Below, in pieces: positions 24,547 through 33,183 of a stretch of DNA of 64,000 bases (position 1 is the first letter of the stretch; each line of letters opens with the position of its first letter). The notes below the pieces were generated by a model that saw only the letters and a program-made list of their open reading frames with translations, was not told the origin of the DNA and did not search any database. Source of the stretch: JBBCJT01 sp037190665 (GTDB taxonomy: Bacteria > Pseudomonadota > Alphaproteobacteria > Acetobacterales > Acetobacteraceae); contig JBBCJT010000015.1 of NCBI GenBank assembly GCA_037190665.1, positions 1 through 64,000 of the forward strand, in the 5' to 3' direction. The position numbers were made by a program, and so were the translations under genes.

Positions 24547-25710
24547 ATGCGCATTACCCGGGTCATCGCGCAGCATCTCGTGTCTCCCGTCGCGGCGGCG
24601 GAGCGCAACGTCAGCGACTATGGGACCATGCAGCGCTTCAGCACCGTGCTGGTGCGCGTGGAGACCGATGCGGGCCTCGTCGGGCTCGGCGAGACGAAGG
24701 CGGGGGGCTCGCCCGCCACGTCGGATGCGTCCATCGCTGCCCTCGTGAATGGCGAACTGGGCCCGCGCGTGGTGGGCATGGACCCGCGCGACATCACGCG
24801 GATCTGGGAGACGCTGTACAACGGCCCGCGCGCGGAAGCCGCGGCGCGGGCGGGGCGGACCTTCCCATGGCTGGCGCGGCGCGGGCTGGCGATGTGCGCG
24901 ATCAGCGCCATCGACATCGCCCTGTGGGACATCCTGGGCAAGGTGACCGGCCAGCCCGTCTGGCGGCTGCTGGGCGGGGCGACCAAGGCCGCGCTGCCGG
25001 TCTACGCCTCCGGCGGCTGGGGGCCGGCGGAGGCCATCGGCGATGAGGTGCTGGGCTATCTGCACCGCACCGGCGCGGCAGCGGTCAAGATGCGCGTCGG
25101 TTCCAAGTACGGCTCCGTCGGTGCGTCGATCGAGCGCGTGCACGCGGCGCGGCAGGCCATCGGCGACGATGTCGAGCTGATGGTGGATGCGCATGGCACC
25201 TACAGCCTCGCCGAAGCCAAGCTGTTCGCGGCGGAGACGCAGGGCGCGCGGCTGCGCTGGTTCGAGGAGCCGGTGTCGAGCGATCAGAAGCGCGCACTGG
25301 CCGATCTTCGCGCCGCCTGTTGCTGCGCGCTCGCGGCCGGCGAGAGCGACTTCACCCGCTTCGACTTCGTCCCCTACCTCGACACACGCGCGCTCGACGT
25401 GTTCCAGCCCGATCTCGGCATCTGCGGCGGACTGACCGAGGCGCGGCACATCGCGGCGCTGGCGGGCGCATGGCAGATCGAGGTCTCGCCGCATCTGTGG
25501 GCCGGCGCGGTGCTTGCCGCCGCCAGCGCGCATTTCGCGCTCGCCTGCCCGCAGGTGGCGATCTTCGAGTATCCGGCGGCATCCAACCCGATGCTCCAGG
25601 GCCTCGCGACGGGGGGCATCTCCCTCGCGGACGGCTTGCTGTCGGTCTCCGACGCGCCGGGCCTCGGGGTCTCGCTCGACGAGGATTTCGTCGCCCGATG
25701 CGCAGCCTGA
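24547..25710 (+). CDS. Enolase-superfamily sugar-acid dehydratase (mandelate racemase group)
   Basis: 387-aa enzyme of the mandelate racemase/muconate-lactonising group, which removes a proton next to a carboxylate and here most likely dehydrates an aldonic acid to a 2-keto-3-deoxy acid. Metal ligands are Asp214 (VDAHGTY), Glu240 (WFEEP) and Glu266 (AAGES). Acid/base candidates are Lys181 (KMR), and His316 (SPHLWAG) paired with Asp289. The N-terminal capping domain is complete, with GLVGLGETKAGG. It starts 5 bases after the ATPase stop. The arrangement in a sugar-importer operon with a GMC oxidoreductase and a UxuA-like gene supports a sugar-acid role. Confidence 0.88.
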   Translation: MRITRVIAQHLVSPVAAAERNVSDYGTMQRFSTVLVRVETDAGLVGLGETKAGGSPATSDASIAALVNGELGPRVVGMDPRDITRIWETLYNGPRAEAAARAGRTFPWLARRGLAMCAISAIDIALWDILGKVTGQPVWRLLGGATKAALPVYASGGWGPAEAIGDEVLGYLHRTGAAAVKMRVGSKYGSVGASIERVHAARQAIGDDVELMVDAHGTYSLAEAKLFAAETQGARLRWFEEPVSSDQKRALADLRAACCCALAAGESDFTRFDFVPYLDTRALDVFQPDLGICGGLTEARHIAALAGAWQIEVSPHLWAGAVLAAASAHFALACPQVAIFEYPAASNPMLQGLATGGISLADGLLSVSDAPGLGVSLDEDFVARCAA

Positions 25711-25736
25711 ACAAGACAAGAACGGGAGGAACCACG

Positions 25737-27032
25737 ATGCGACTGACCGACAGGATCCGGCTGTTCGCGGCAAGCGCCGCGGTTGTGTGCGGTACGGCGA
25801 TGTCCGCGGCGCACGCGCAGACCACGATCACGATGTGGAGCTTCCTCGATCCGGCGAAGAACACGCCGCGCGAGCGCGTGTTGCGGAGCCTGATCGAGGA
25901 GTACGAGAAGGCTCATCCCGGCGTCAGGATCCGGGTGGAACCGCAGGTCTGGCACCAGATCGCGAACAAGTTCACCATCGCCGCCAGCACGGGCAACGCG
26001 CCCGATATCGCCTGGATCAACTATCCCAGCCTCGTCCTGCCGTTCTCGGCCGGCGTCGTCGCCGATCTGCGGCAGGCCGCCTTCGGCGGCTGGACCCAGG
26101 CCGACTGGGACGACCATGTGACCCGCGCGCCGTTCGAGGCGGTGACGATCGATGGCAAGATCCTCGCCGCGCCGATCATGCTGCTGTCCAACACGCTGCT
26201 CTATCGCAAGGATATCTTCGCGGCCGCGAACCTGACGGCCGCGAATGTGCGGAGCTGGGAGGGTCTGCAGACGACCGGCAAGGCGCTGACGACGCAGGGG
26301 CGCGGCGGCACCACCTGGGGCGTCGGCATACCGCTGTCGCGGGAAGGCGCGTCGCAGCCGCTGCTGGCTGTGGCGATCGCCGACCTTCAGCCCCGCCTGT
26401 TCGACGACAAATGCGTGCCGACTGTCGCGACGCCGGCGGGTGAGCGGGCGCTGAGGATGACGGCGGATCTGGTCGCGAATGGCGCGGCCTCTCCCGAGGC
26501 CGTCGCGCAGACGAGCGACGACAGCCAAGAGCTGTTCATCGGCGGGCGACAGGCGATCACGGTCGGCGGCACTTCCCGTGTCGGCAGCATCCAGCAGCGC
26601 GCGGTGTTCGACCCCGCGCAGGTCGGCGTGCTCGCCTGGCCGAGCTGGAGCGGCGACAAGCCGGGCCCCTACATCCTCGACGGGTGGACAGCGGTCGTCT
26701 GGAACAAGTCCCCGCGTCTGCGCCAGGCGGCGGAGTTTGTCGCCTACATGGCTGGCCGCGAGGCGGCGGCGAAGTGGACCGTGGAAGGCGGCCAGGTGCC
26801 GTTCCGCAAATCCGTCCTCGCCCTGCCGGAACTCGCGACGCCGGCCAATGCGTGGATGCAGGAAGTGGCGGCGGGCTGGGGTGCGAACGCCACCTTCCTG
26901 CCGCCCCAGTGCAATGTCGGCGCTTTCTTCAGCGACCTGAACGTCGCGGTGCAGAAAGTCATCCGCGGCGACGCGACGCCGATGGCCGCGCTGAGGGCGG
27001 TCGAGGCGGAAGGCCGGGAGCGCGCGCGCTGA
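25737..27032 (+). CDS. Sugar ABC transporter solute-binding protein, family 1
   Basis: 431-aa periplasmic receptor of the CUT1 importer. The Sec leader MRLTDRIRLFAASAAVVCGTAMSAAHAQ is followed by TTITMWSFLDPA, the usual first strand of carbohydrate receptors. Also typical are VRIRVEPQVWHQIANKFTIAASTGNAPDIAWI and GGQVPFRKSVL. GGGAGGA precedes the ATG at about 7 bases. It is placed after the dehydratase gene rather than first in the operon. The ligand is probably a sugar, sugar acid or lactone handled by the adjacent enzymes. Confidence 0.92.
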   Translation: MRLTDRIRLFAASAAVVCGTAMSAAHAQTTITMWSFLDPAKNTPRERVLRSLIEEYEKAHPGVRIRVEPQVWHQIANKFTIAASTGNAPDIAWINYPSLVLPFSAGVVADLRQAAFGGWTQADWDDHVTRAPFEAVTIDGKILAAPIMLLSNTLLYRKDIFAAANLTAANVRSWEGLQTTGKALTTQGRGGTTWGVGIPLSREGASQPLLAVAIADLQPRLFDDKCVPTVATPAGERALRMTADLVANGAASPEAVAQTSDDSQELFIGGRQAITVGGTSRVGSIQQRAVFDPAQVGVLAWPSWSGDKPGPYILDGWTAVVWNKSPRLRQAAEFVAYMAGREAAAKWTVEGGQVPFRKSVLALPELATPANAWMQEVAAGWGANATFLPPQCNVGAFFSDLNVAVQKVIRGDATPMAALRAVEAEGRERAR

Positions 27033-27061
27033 GCGGCAGCGACGATATCCGCGGGACGCCG

Positions 27062-28756
27062 ATGACGAGGACATGGGACTACATCATCGTGGGCGGCGGG
27101 ACGGCCGGATGCGTGCTGGCCAACCGGCTCTCCGCCGACCCCGGTGTCCATGTGCTGCTGCTGGAGGCCGGGCGCGACCTGCCGCCCGGCCGGGAACCGG
27201 CGGAGATCAGGGACCTCTATCCCTACGCCGCGGCCTTCAATCCGAAGAACGGATGGTCGGCGCTGAAGGCGACGTTTCCGCCGGTGCCGCACAACAACCC
27301 GACGAGCGTCGCGCCGAAGGCTTACATCCAGGCCCGGGTGATGGGCGGCGGGTCCAGCATCAATGGCCAGATGGCGAACCGGGGCACGCCGGCCGACTAC
27401 GACGAATGGCGCGCGCTGGGGGCCGAGGGCTGGGGTTGGGAGGACGTGCTCCCCTACTTCCGGAAGCTGGAGACCGATCTCGATTTCGCGGGCCCGCTGC
27501 ATGGATCTGATGGACCCATGCCCATCTCGCGCATCCCCGAGGCCGACTGGCCGGGTTTCACGCGCGCGGCGGCCGCTTCGTTCGCAGGGGCGGGGTTCCG
27601 CAACATCGAGGATCAGAACGCGCGGTTCGAGGACGGCTGGTTCCCCATCGCGCTGTCGACTGACCGTCATCAGCGCGTCTCCGCGGCGATGGCCTATCTC
27701 GATTCCGCGACGCGCGCGCGCCCCAACCTGACGATCCTGCCGGACGCGACGGTGGACGGCATCGAGATGTCGGGGCGGGAGGCGAGGGGCGTCCGGGCGC
27801 ACGGCACGTTGCATCGCGGGCGCGAGATCGTGCTGAGCGCCGGTGCGCTCCAGTCCCCGGCGATCCTGATGCGCGCCGGAATCGGTCCGGCATCCCGTCT
27901 GCGGACGCTCGGGATCGAGCTTGTCGCCGATCTGCCGGGCGTCGGCCAGAACCTTCAGGAGCATCCCACGATCGCGCTGTCCACGTGGCTGAGACCGGGG
28001 ATGCGCATGGGGCGGGTGCCGCGCCGGCATGTGCATATCGCCCTGCGCTATTCCTCCGGAGAACAGGGCTGCCCCGCCAACGACATGTCGATGGCCGTGG
28101 TGGCGAAGTCGGCGTGGCATCCGATCGGGCTGCGGATGGGGTCGCTCGTGACCTGGGTGAACAAGTCCTATTCGAGGGGCGAGGTGGCGCTCGCGTCATC
28201 CGATCCGCAGGCGATGCCCCGGGTGGCTCTGGAATTCGTGTCCGACGCGCGCGATCTGGCCCGCCTGCGCGGGGCGGTGCGGATGATGCTGCGCCTCTAC
28301 GGTTCCGATGGGCTGCGCGACGTCGGCGGCGCACCCTTCTGCGCGGCGCATGGAACGCTGGCCGGTCTCGTGGGCGGCGTATCGGCCCGGAACTGGCTGC
28401 TGACGATCGGCCCCGCGCTGCTGCTCGACCTGTCGGCCACTGCGAGGCGTCAGTTCATCGACCGCCTGCTTTCGCCGGATCGGCGGCTGATCGACGCCGT
28501 GTCGGACGACGATGCTCTGGACGAGCTGATCCGCGCACGCGTCGTCGGCGGCTGGCATGTCTGCGGGACGTGTCGGATGGGGCCATCGGGTGATCCGTTC
28601 GCCGTGGTCGATCCGGCGACCGGGCGCGTGCATGGCGTCGGAGGCATCAGCGTTGCCGACGCGTCGATCATGCCGTGCGTACCGAGGGCGAACACAAACC
28701 TGCCGGTCATCATGGCCGCCGAGAAGATGGCGGATCACTTCATGAGCAGACGGTAG
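27062..28756 (+). CDS. GMC-family FAD-dependent oxidoreductase
   Basis: 564-aa glucose-methanol-choline oxidoreductase. The N-terminal FAD site is DYIIVGGGTAGCVLANRLS (6-24) with LLLEAGRD closing the Rossmann fold, then VMGGGSSINGQMANRG (GMC signature 1) and LSAGALQSPAILMRAGIG (signature 2). The catalytic pair can be read as His499 (GGWHVCGTCRMG) and Asn546 (ANTNLPVIMAAEKMAD). There is no leader, so it is probably cytoplasmic. In this cluster it would plausibly oxidise a sugar or polyol to a lactone or keto sugar. It begins 29 bp after the receptor gene. Confidence 0.93.
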   Translation: MTRTWDYIIVGGGTAGCVLANRLSADPGVHVLLLEAGRDLPPGREPAEIRDLYPYAAAFNPKNGWSALKATFPPVPHNNPTSVAPKAYIQARVMGGGSSINGQMANRGTPADYDEWRALGAEGWGWEDVLPYFRKLETDLDFAGPLHGSDGPMPISRIPEADWPGFTRAAAASFAGAGFRNIEDQNARFEDGWFPIALSTDRHQRVSAAMAYLDSATRARPNLTILPDATVDGIEMSGREARGVRAHGTLHRGREIVLSAGALQSPAILMRAGIGPASRLRTLGIELVADLPGVGQNLQEHPTIALSTWLRPGMRMGRVPRRHVHIALRYSSGEQGCPANDMSMAVVAKSAWHPIGLRMGSLVTWVNKSYSRGEVALASSDPQAMPRVALEFVSDARDLARLRGAVRMMLRLYGSDGLRDVGGAPFCAAHGTLAGLVGGVSARNWLLTIGPALLLDLSATARRQFIDRLLSPDRRLIDAVSDDDALDELIRARVVGGWHVCGTCRMGPSGDPFAVVDPATGRVHGVGGISVADASIMPCVPRANTNLPVIMAAEKMADHFMSRR

Positions 28757-28786
28757 CGAACCGGGATCAGGCGGGAACAGCATCAC

Positions 28787-29848
28787 ATGCGCATTGGCGA
28801 CCGGTTCTTCCTGAAGGGAGCCTTCGACAGGGAGAGTCTCGCCTTCATCCGCCAGATGGGCGCCGAGGGCGCGACGATCAACATCGCGGGCGAGCTGAAG
28901 GGCAACATCGAGGGCACGCGCGCCGTGTCCGATGCGCTCACGCAGCGGCTTCGCAGCGGGCCTTACTGGAATGTCGAGGATCTGATCGAACTTCGCGAAG
29001 CGGTCGAGGATTTCGGGCTCGAGCTGTTCGGGCTGGGCCATGTCCCGCCGCACCGCTTCCGGAAGACGCTGCTCGGCCTGCCGGGGCGCGATGAGGAGAT
29101 CGAAAACTGGTGCCGGTCGCTGCGCGCGATGGGCGAAGCCGGCATCCCGATCCTTCAGTACGGCTGGCATGTGAACGCCGGCGCGCGGCACGTGAACTGG
29201 CATACCGCCATCGATATCCCGATCCGCGGGGGCGCGCGGGCAGAGGGTTTCGACTATGCGCAGGCGCGCGATGCTCCCGTCACGGAGATGGGCGTCGTGA
29301 CCGACGATCAGCTCTGGGAGAGCCTGTCCTACTTCCTGCGCGCCGTCGTGCCGGTGGCCGAGTCAGTCGGCGTCCGGATGGCCATGCATCCGGCTGATCC
29401 GCAGGTGCCTGCGCTTGCCGGCGTGGCGCGTATCATGCGCAGCCCCGAGGCCTTCGACCGCATGCTGGAGATCTGCCCGAGCCCGGCGAACGCGATCAAC
29501 TTCTGCCAGGGATGCTTCACCCAGATGCTGCCGCTTGAGCGGCTCTATTCCACCATCGAGCATTTCGCGCGGCGCGGTGCGATCGCGTTCGTACACTTCC
29601 GCAACGTGACCGGTGATCGGGACAGGTTCGTGGAGGCATTCTGGGACGAGGGCAAGGCAGATATGGTCAAGGCAATGGAGACGTATCAGGCGGCCGGGTA
29701 CCAAGGTTATTTTACACCGGATCATCATCCTCATGTGATCGGGGACACGGTCTGGGGACATCGGAGCCGCGGCTTCGCACTTGGCTATATGCGCGGCCTA
29801 GTGCAGAGCCTGCACAGAGACAGGGTCCATACCCGCCAAGAAGCTTGA
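28787..29848 (+). CDS. Mannonate dehydratase-like enzyme (UxuA family)
   Basis: 353-aa TIM-barrel protein of the UxuA/xylose-isomerase-like group; UxuA dehydrates D-mannonate to 2-keto-3-deoxygluconate. Landmarks are GLGHVPP near residue 85, NWCRSLRAMGEAGIPILQYGWH, the metal-site stretches MAMHPADPQVP, NFCQGCF and HFRNVTGD, and the C-terminal GYFTPDHHPHVIGD. It is the last gene of the sugar-acid operon, 30 bp after the GMC gene. Two different dehydratase folds in one operon (this and 24547-25710) suggest that two sugar acids, or two epimers, are handled. Confidence 0.88.
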   Translation: MRIGDRFFLKGAFDRESLAFIRQMGAEGATINIAGELKGNIEGTRAVSDALTQRLRSGPYWNVEDLIELREAVEDFGLELFGLGHVPPHRFRKTLLGLPGRDEEIENWCRSLRAMGEAGIPILQYGWHVNAGARHVNWHTAIDIPIRGGARAEGFDYAQARDAPVTEMGVVTDDQLWESLSYFLRAVVPVAESVGVRMAMHPADPQVPALAGVARIMRSPEAFDRMLEICPSPANAINFCQGCFTQMLPLERLYSTIEHFARRGAIAFVHFRNVTGDRDRFVEAFWDEGKADMVKAMETYQAAGYQGYFTPDHHPHVIGDTVWGHRSRGFALGYMRGLVQSLHRDRVHTRQEA

Positions 29849-30094
29849 GGGCAGACGGGGCTATCGCCTTTGTTCTCATCGCCGGTTTCCGCTGGTTTCG
29901 AGCCAGTCACGAGTCTTTGGCGCGGTATTGGGGTTGGTATCGGCGCGCGGGGGAGGTTGGTTCGGCACGTTGCAGTGGCACCGCCTCTGATTGATGGCTG
30001 ATCCTGCAAGTCGCGCTGCTAGGATGGCTGGTATCAATGTCCCGTGTGACAATCCGCCCGGTTCAACCAAGCAGACCGACCAAAGCAAGCCTCC

Positions 30095-31009
30095 ATGGAT
30101 TTCGAAGCCCTGCGCCTGTTCGTCGCCGTCGCCGAGCAGGGCAGCATCGCCCGCGCGGCGCGGCTGATCGGCATCTCGCCCTCCCTCGCGAGCCGGCGCC
30201 TCGCCGCATTGGAAAGCGAAGTGGGCGCACGCCTCGTCCTGCGCACGACGCGCAGCCTTGCCCCGACCGAAGCCGGCGCCGCCCTGCTTCGCTGGGCACG
30301 CAGCGCGGTCGCAGACTGGGCGCAACTGCGGGACGAGATCGGCGCACTGCAAGGCCGTGCCGCCGGTCTGGTGAGGATCGCCACCAACGACTACGCGGCC
30401 TCCGCATACCTGCCCGACATCCTGGCGCGCTTCGTCGAATGGCAACCGGACATCCGCATCTCCGTGTCCATCGCGCTCGAACCCATCCGCCTGCTGGACG
30501 GTGCGTGCGACATTGCCATCCATGCGGGACGCCGCCCGGATGCGGACCTCGTGGGACGACGGTTGTATGAGTACCGCCGCCGGCTGGTGGCCTCCCCGGC
30601 CTATCTGGCACGCAGCGGCACGCCGCAGGCTCCGGCCGATCTGTCGCATCACAGATGCCTGACCCATACGGTGAGCGAGCCGGGTGAGTGGTGCTTCGAG
30701 GACGCCACCGGCGCCATCCTCGGCCAGCCCGTGCGGTCGCACATCGCGTGCGACAGCTGGATCATGCTGCGGGAACTCGCCCGGGCCGGCACCGGTGTCG
30801 CGCGGCTGTCCGAATCGCTTGTTCGCACAGCGATCGCCACCGGCGAACTGGTGGAGCTGTTGCCCGGTTACCGATCGATCTATGCCGATGGCGATCCGCC
30901 GGCGATGTGGGTGCTCTTCGCCCATCGGCGGCTTCCCCTGCGCACGCGCCTCTTCGCCGATTTCGTCGCCGAACGCCTCCTGGCCCAGCATCGCGCGCAG
31001 GGAACCTGA
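30095..31009 (+). CDS. LysR-family transcriptional regulator
   Basis: 304-aa LysR-type regulator, HTH at about residues 3-60 (FEALRLFVAVAEQGSIARAARLIGISPSLASRRLAALESEVG), closest in style to the CrgA/AaeR-like subgroup (LVLRTTRSLAPTEAGAALL). The effector domain includes IRISVSIALEPIRLLDGACDIAIHAG. It lies 106 bp upstream of hyuA on the same strand; the perfect palindrome with a T-N11-A core at 31015-31035 in that gap is its probable binding site. The 246-bp stretch upstream (29849-30094) contains no recognisable gene. Confidence 0.9.
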   Translation: MDFEALRLFVAVAEQGSIARAARLIGISPSLASRRLAALESEVGARLVLRTTRSLAPTEAGAALLRWARSAVADWAQLRDEIGALQGRAAGLVRIATNDYAASAYLPDILARFVEWQPDIRISVSIALEPIRLLDGACDIAIHAGRRPDADLVGRRLYEYRRRLVASPAYLARSGTPQAPADLSHHRCLTHTVSEPGEWCFEDATGAILGQPVRSHIACDSWIMLRELARAGTGVARLSESLVRTAIATGELVELLPGYRSIYADGDPPAMWVLFAHRRLPLRTRLFADFVAERLLAQHRAQGT

Positions 31010-31014
31010 ACCCA

Positions 31015-31035
31015 TTCGTGCAGATTCTGCACGAA
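31015..31035. promoter_or_regulatory. 21-bp perfect palindrome upstream of hyuA
   Basis: Arms TTCGTGCAGA (31015-31024) and TCTGCACGAA (31026-31035) flank a single T. The core TGCAGATTCTGCA (31019-31031) is an exact T-N11-A LysR-type box. It begins 5 bases after the LysR stop and lies about 80 bases before the hyuA start. With only one unpaired base at the centre it is a poor hairpin, so a DNA operator is more likely than a terminator. Confidence 0.65.
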
Positions 31036-31115
31036 GGTCGGTCCCCGACGTGGGATAGTTTTCAATCCCGTCTGCAGCCCAGTCTCCCCCGCGAGAGCAC
31101 GGAGGGAGAAGGCGA

Positions 31116-33173
31116 GTGTCGTATCTCGTCGCGGCCGACACGGGCGGCACGTTCACGGATGTCGCCGTCTATGACCCGCAGGCCGGCCGGATCCGCTTCG
31201 GCAAGACGCTGACCACCTATGGCGACCTCGTCGACGGTGTCGCGACGGGGATGGCGGAAGCGGGCGCGGTTCCATCCGCGACGGAGTCGCTGCGCCACGG
31301 CACCACCCATGTGATCAACGCCTTCCTGCAACGGCGCGGCGCGCGCACCGCGCTGGTCACCACGCGCGGCTTTCGGGATGTGCTGGAGATCGCGCGCGGG
31401 AACCGTCCGATGCCGTTCGAACTCGGCTTCCGCCGCGACCCCGCGCTCGTTCCGCGCGCCCTGCGCTTCGAGGTCGCCGAACGCATCCGTCATGACGGTT
31501 CGGTGCTGGAGCCGCTGGATGAGGCCGGCCTCGCGGACCTCGTTCCCGCGTTGCGCGAGGCGGAGGTGCAGGCGGTCGCCGTCTCCTTCCTCAACGCCTA
31601 TGCCAACCCGGCGCATGAGGAGCGTGCGGTCGCCTTGCTGCGTGCCGCGCTGCCCGGCGTCTATGTCACCGCCGCCACGGCGCTGACGCGCGAGTGGTTC
31701 GAGTACGAGCGCAGCTCCACCGCCGCTGCCAACGCCTATGTCGGCCCCGCCATCGCCAGCTACGCGAAGGGCTTTGCCGACAGGCTGGAGGGGGAGGGGT
31801 TCGAAGGCAGCCTCGCCATGATGGGGTCCAATGGCGGCGTGATGCCGTTTGCGGCAGCGGTCGAGCGCCCCGTCTCGCTCGTGGAATCCGGCCCTATCGG
31901 CGGCGTGATCGCGGCGGCCGAGTACGCACGCGCGCTCGACCTGCCGCGCGTGGTGGCCTTCGACATGGGCGGCACGACGGCGAAATGCGCGCTGGTCGCG
32001 GATGGCGGTTTCACCGTGCAGTCCACGTACTGGGTCGGGGGCTATGCGCGCGGCTTTCCGATCCGCAGCCCGGTGCTCGACATCGTCGAGGTCGGGGCGG
32101 GTGGCGGTTCCATCGCCTGGGTGGACCCGCAGGGGCGGTTGCGCGTGGGACCCCGCAGCGCCGGGTCCGAGCCGGGGCCGGTCGCCTTCGGCCGCGGCGG
32201 AACCGAACCCACCGTGACCGATGCCAATCTCGTCCTCGGCCGTATCGGCGGCGGCAGCTTCCTCGGCGGCCGGCTGACGCTCGATACCCCGGCGGCGGCG
32301 GACGCCATCCGCGACAGGATCGCCCGCCCGCTGGGCTACGGCGAAGGCGTGGAGGCGACGGCGCGGGTCGCGCGCGGGATCCTCGATCTCGCCACCACGC
32401 TGATGGCCGGTGCGGTCAAGGAGATCACCGTCGCGCGCGGGCACGATGTGCGCGACTTCGCGCTGATGGTGTTCGGGGGTGGGGGGCCGATCTTCGGCAC
32501 CGATCTCGCGCGCGGCCTCGGCATCCCGCTCGTCATCGTCCCACCGGAGCCGGGGAATTTCTCCGCAACCGGCATGCTGCTCGCCGGCGCGCGTCTGGAC
32601 GTGGCCCGCAGCCTCGTCGCGGATCTCTCGCCCGCCGGCATGGCAAGCCTTGCCGAAACGCTGGCCGCGCTCGAGGCCGAAGCGCAGGCAGCGGCCCGCC
32701 GCGAATTCGGCGAGATCCCGGCCCGGCTGAGCCATCAGGCCGAGATGCGCTATCGCGGCCAGCGCCACGCGGTGCTGGTGGACTTCGCGGGTGCGCCCGA
32801 TGCGGCCGCGCTGCGCGATGCGTTCGAGCGTGTCTACCGGGCCCGCTTCGGCCGCAGCCTCGGCGATGATTTCGCGCCTGAGATCGTGGGCCTGCGCGTG
32901 ATCGCGGAAGGGGAGACACGCCGGCCGGACCTGGCCGCGATCTCCCCGGCCGCGGCGGCGGACGGCGATCCGCGTCCTGTCGCGCATCGGCCTCTGCATG
33001 GCCGCGACGGTTGGACGGAAGCGCCGGTCTGGCGGCGAGACAGCCTGCCGGTCGGCTTCGCGATCGCCGGCCCGGCGGTGATCGAGGAATACGGCGCGAC
33101 GACGCTGCTGAGTGCGGGCGACGCGGCCACCATCGGCACGCTCGGCGAGATCACCATCCGTGTCGGCGCCTGA
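31116..33173 (+). CDS. hyuA: Hydantoinase/oxoprolinase-type subunit A (ketone carboxylase-like)
   Basis: 685-aa HyuA-family subunit. The N-terminal acetate-kinase-type ATP site is YLVAADTGGTFTDVAVYD, with a second phosphate motif in VVAFDMGGTTAKCALV, RHGTTHVINAFLQRRGARTALVTTRGFRD, and FGGGGPIFGTDLARGLGI near the C-terminal third. The family covers ATP-dependent hydantoinases, 5-oxoprolinases and acetone/acetophenone carboxylases. GTG start with GGAGGGAGAAGG a few bases upstream. It is the first gene of the hyuA-hyuB-Bug-fumarylacetoacetase operon. Confidence 0.92.
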   Translation: MSYLVAADTGGTFTDVAVYDPQAGRIRFGKTLTTYGDLVDGVATGMAEAGAVPSATESLRHGTTHVINAFLQRRGARTALVTTRGFRDVLEIARGNRPMPFELGFRRDPALVPRALRFEVAERIRHDGSVLEPLDEAGLADLVPALREAEVQAVAVSFLNAYANPAHEERAVALLRAALPGVYVTAATALTREWFEYERSSTAAANAYVGPAIASYAKGFADRLEGEGFEGSLAMMGSNGGVMPFAAAVERPVSLVESGPIGGVIAAAEYARALDLPRVVAFDMGGTTAKCALVADGGFTVQSTYWVGGYARGFPIRSPVLDIVEVGAGGGSIAWVDPQGRLRVGPRSAGSEPGPVAFGRGGTEPTVTDANLVLGRIGGGSFLGGRLTLDTPAAADAIRDRIARPLGYGEGVEATARVARGILDLATTLMAGAVKEITVARGHDVRDFALMVFGGGGPIFGTDLARGLGIPLVIVPPEPGNFSATGMLLAGARLDVARSLVADLSPAGMASLAETLAALEAEAQAAARREFGEIPARLSHQAEMRYRGQRHAVLVDFAGAPDAAALRDAFERVYRARFGRSLGDDFAPEIVGLRVIAEGETRRPDLAAISPAAAADGDPRPVAHRPLHGRDGWTEAPVWRRDSLPVGFAIAGPAVIEEYGATTLLSAGDAATIGTLGEITIRVGA

Positions 33174-33183
33174 GGACCTGCGC

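Noticed and set aside
29849..30094. Possible attachment site or integrase scar after the sugar-acid operon
   Set aside because: GGTATTGGGGTTGGTATC looks like sequence near some integrase sites, but there is no integrase, tRNA end or direct repeat to support it.
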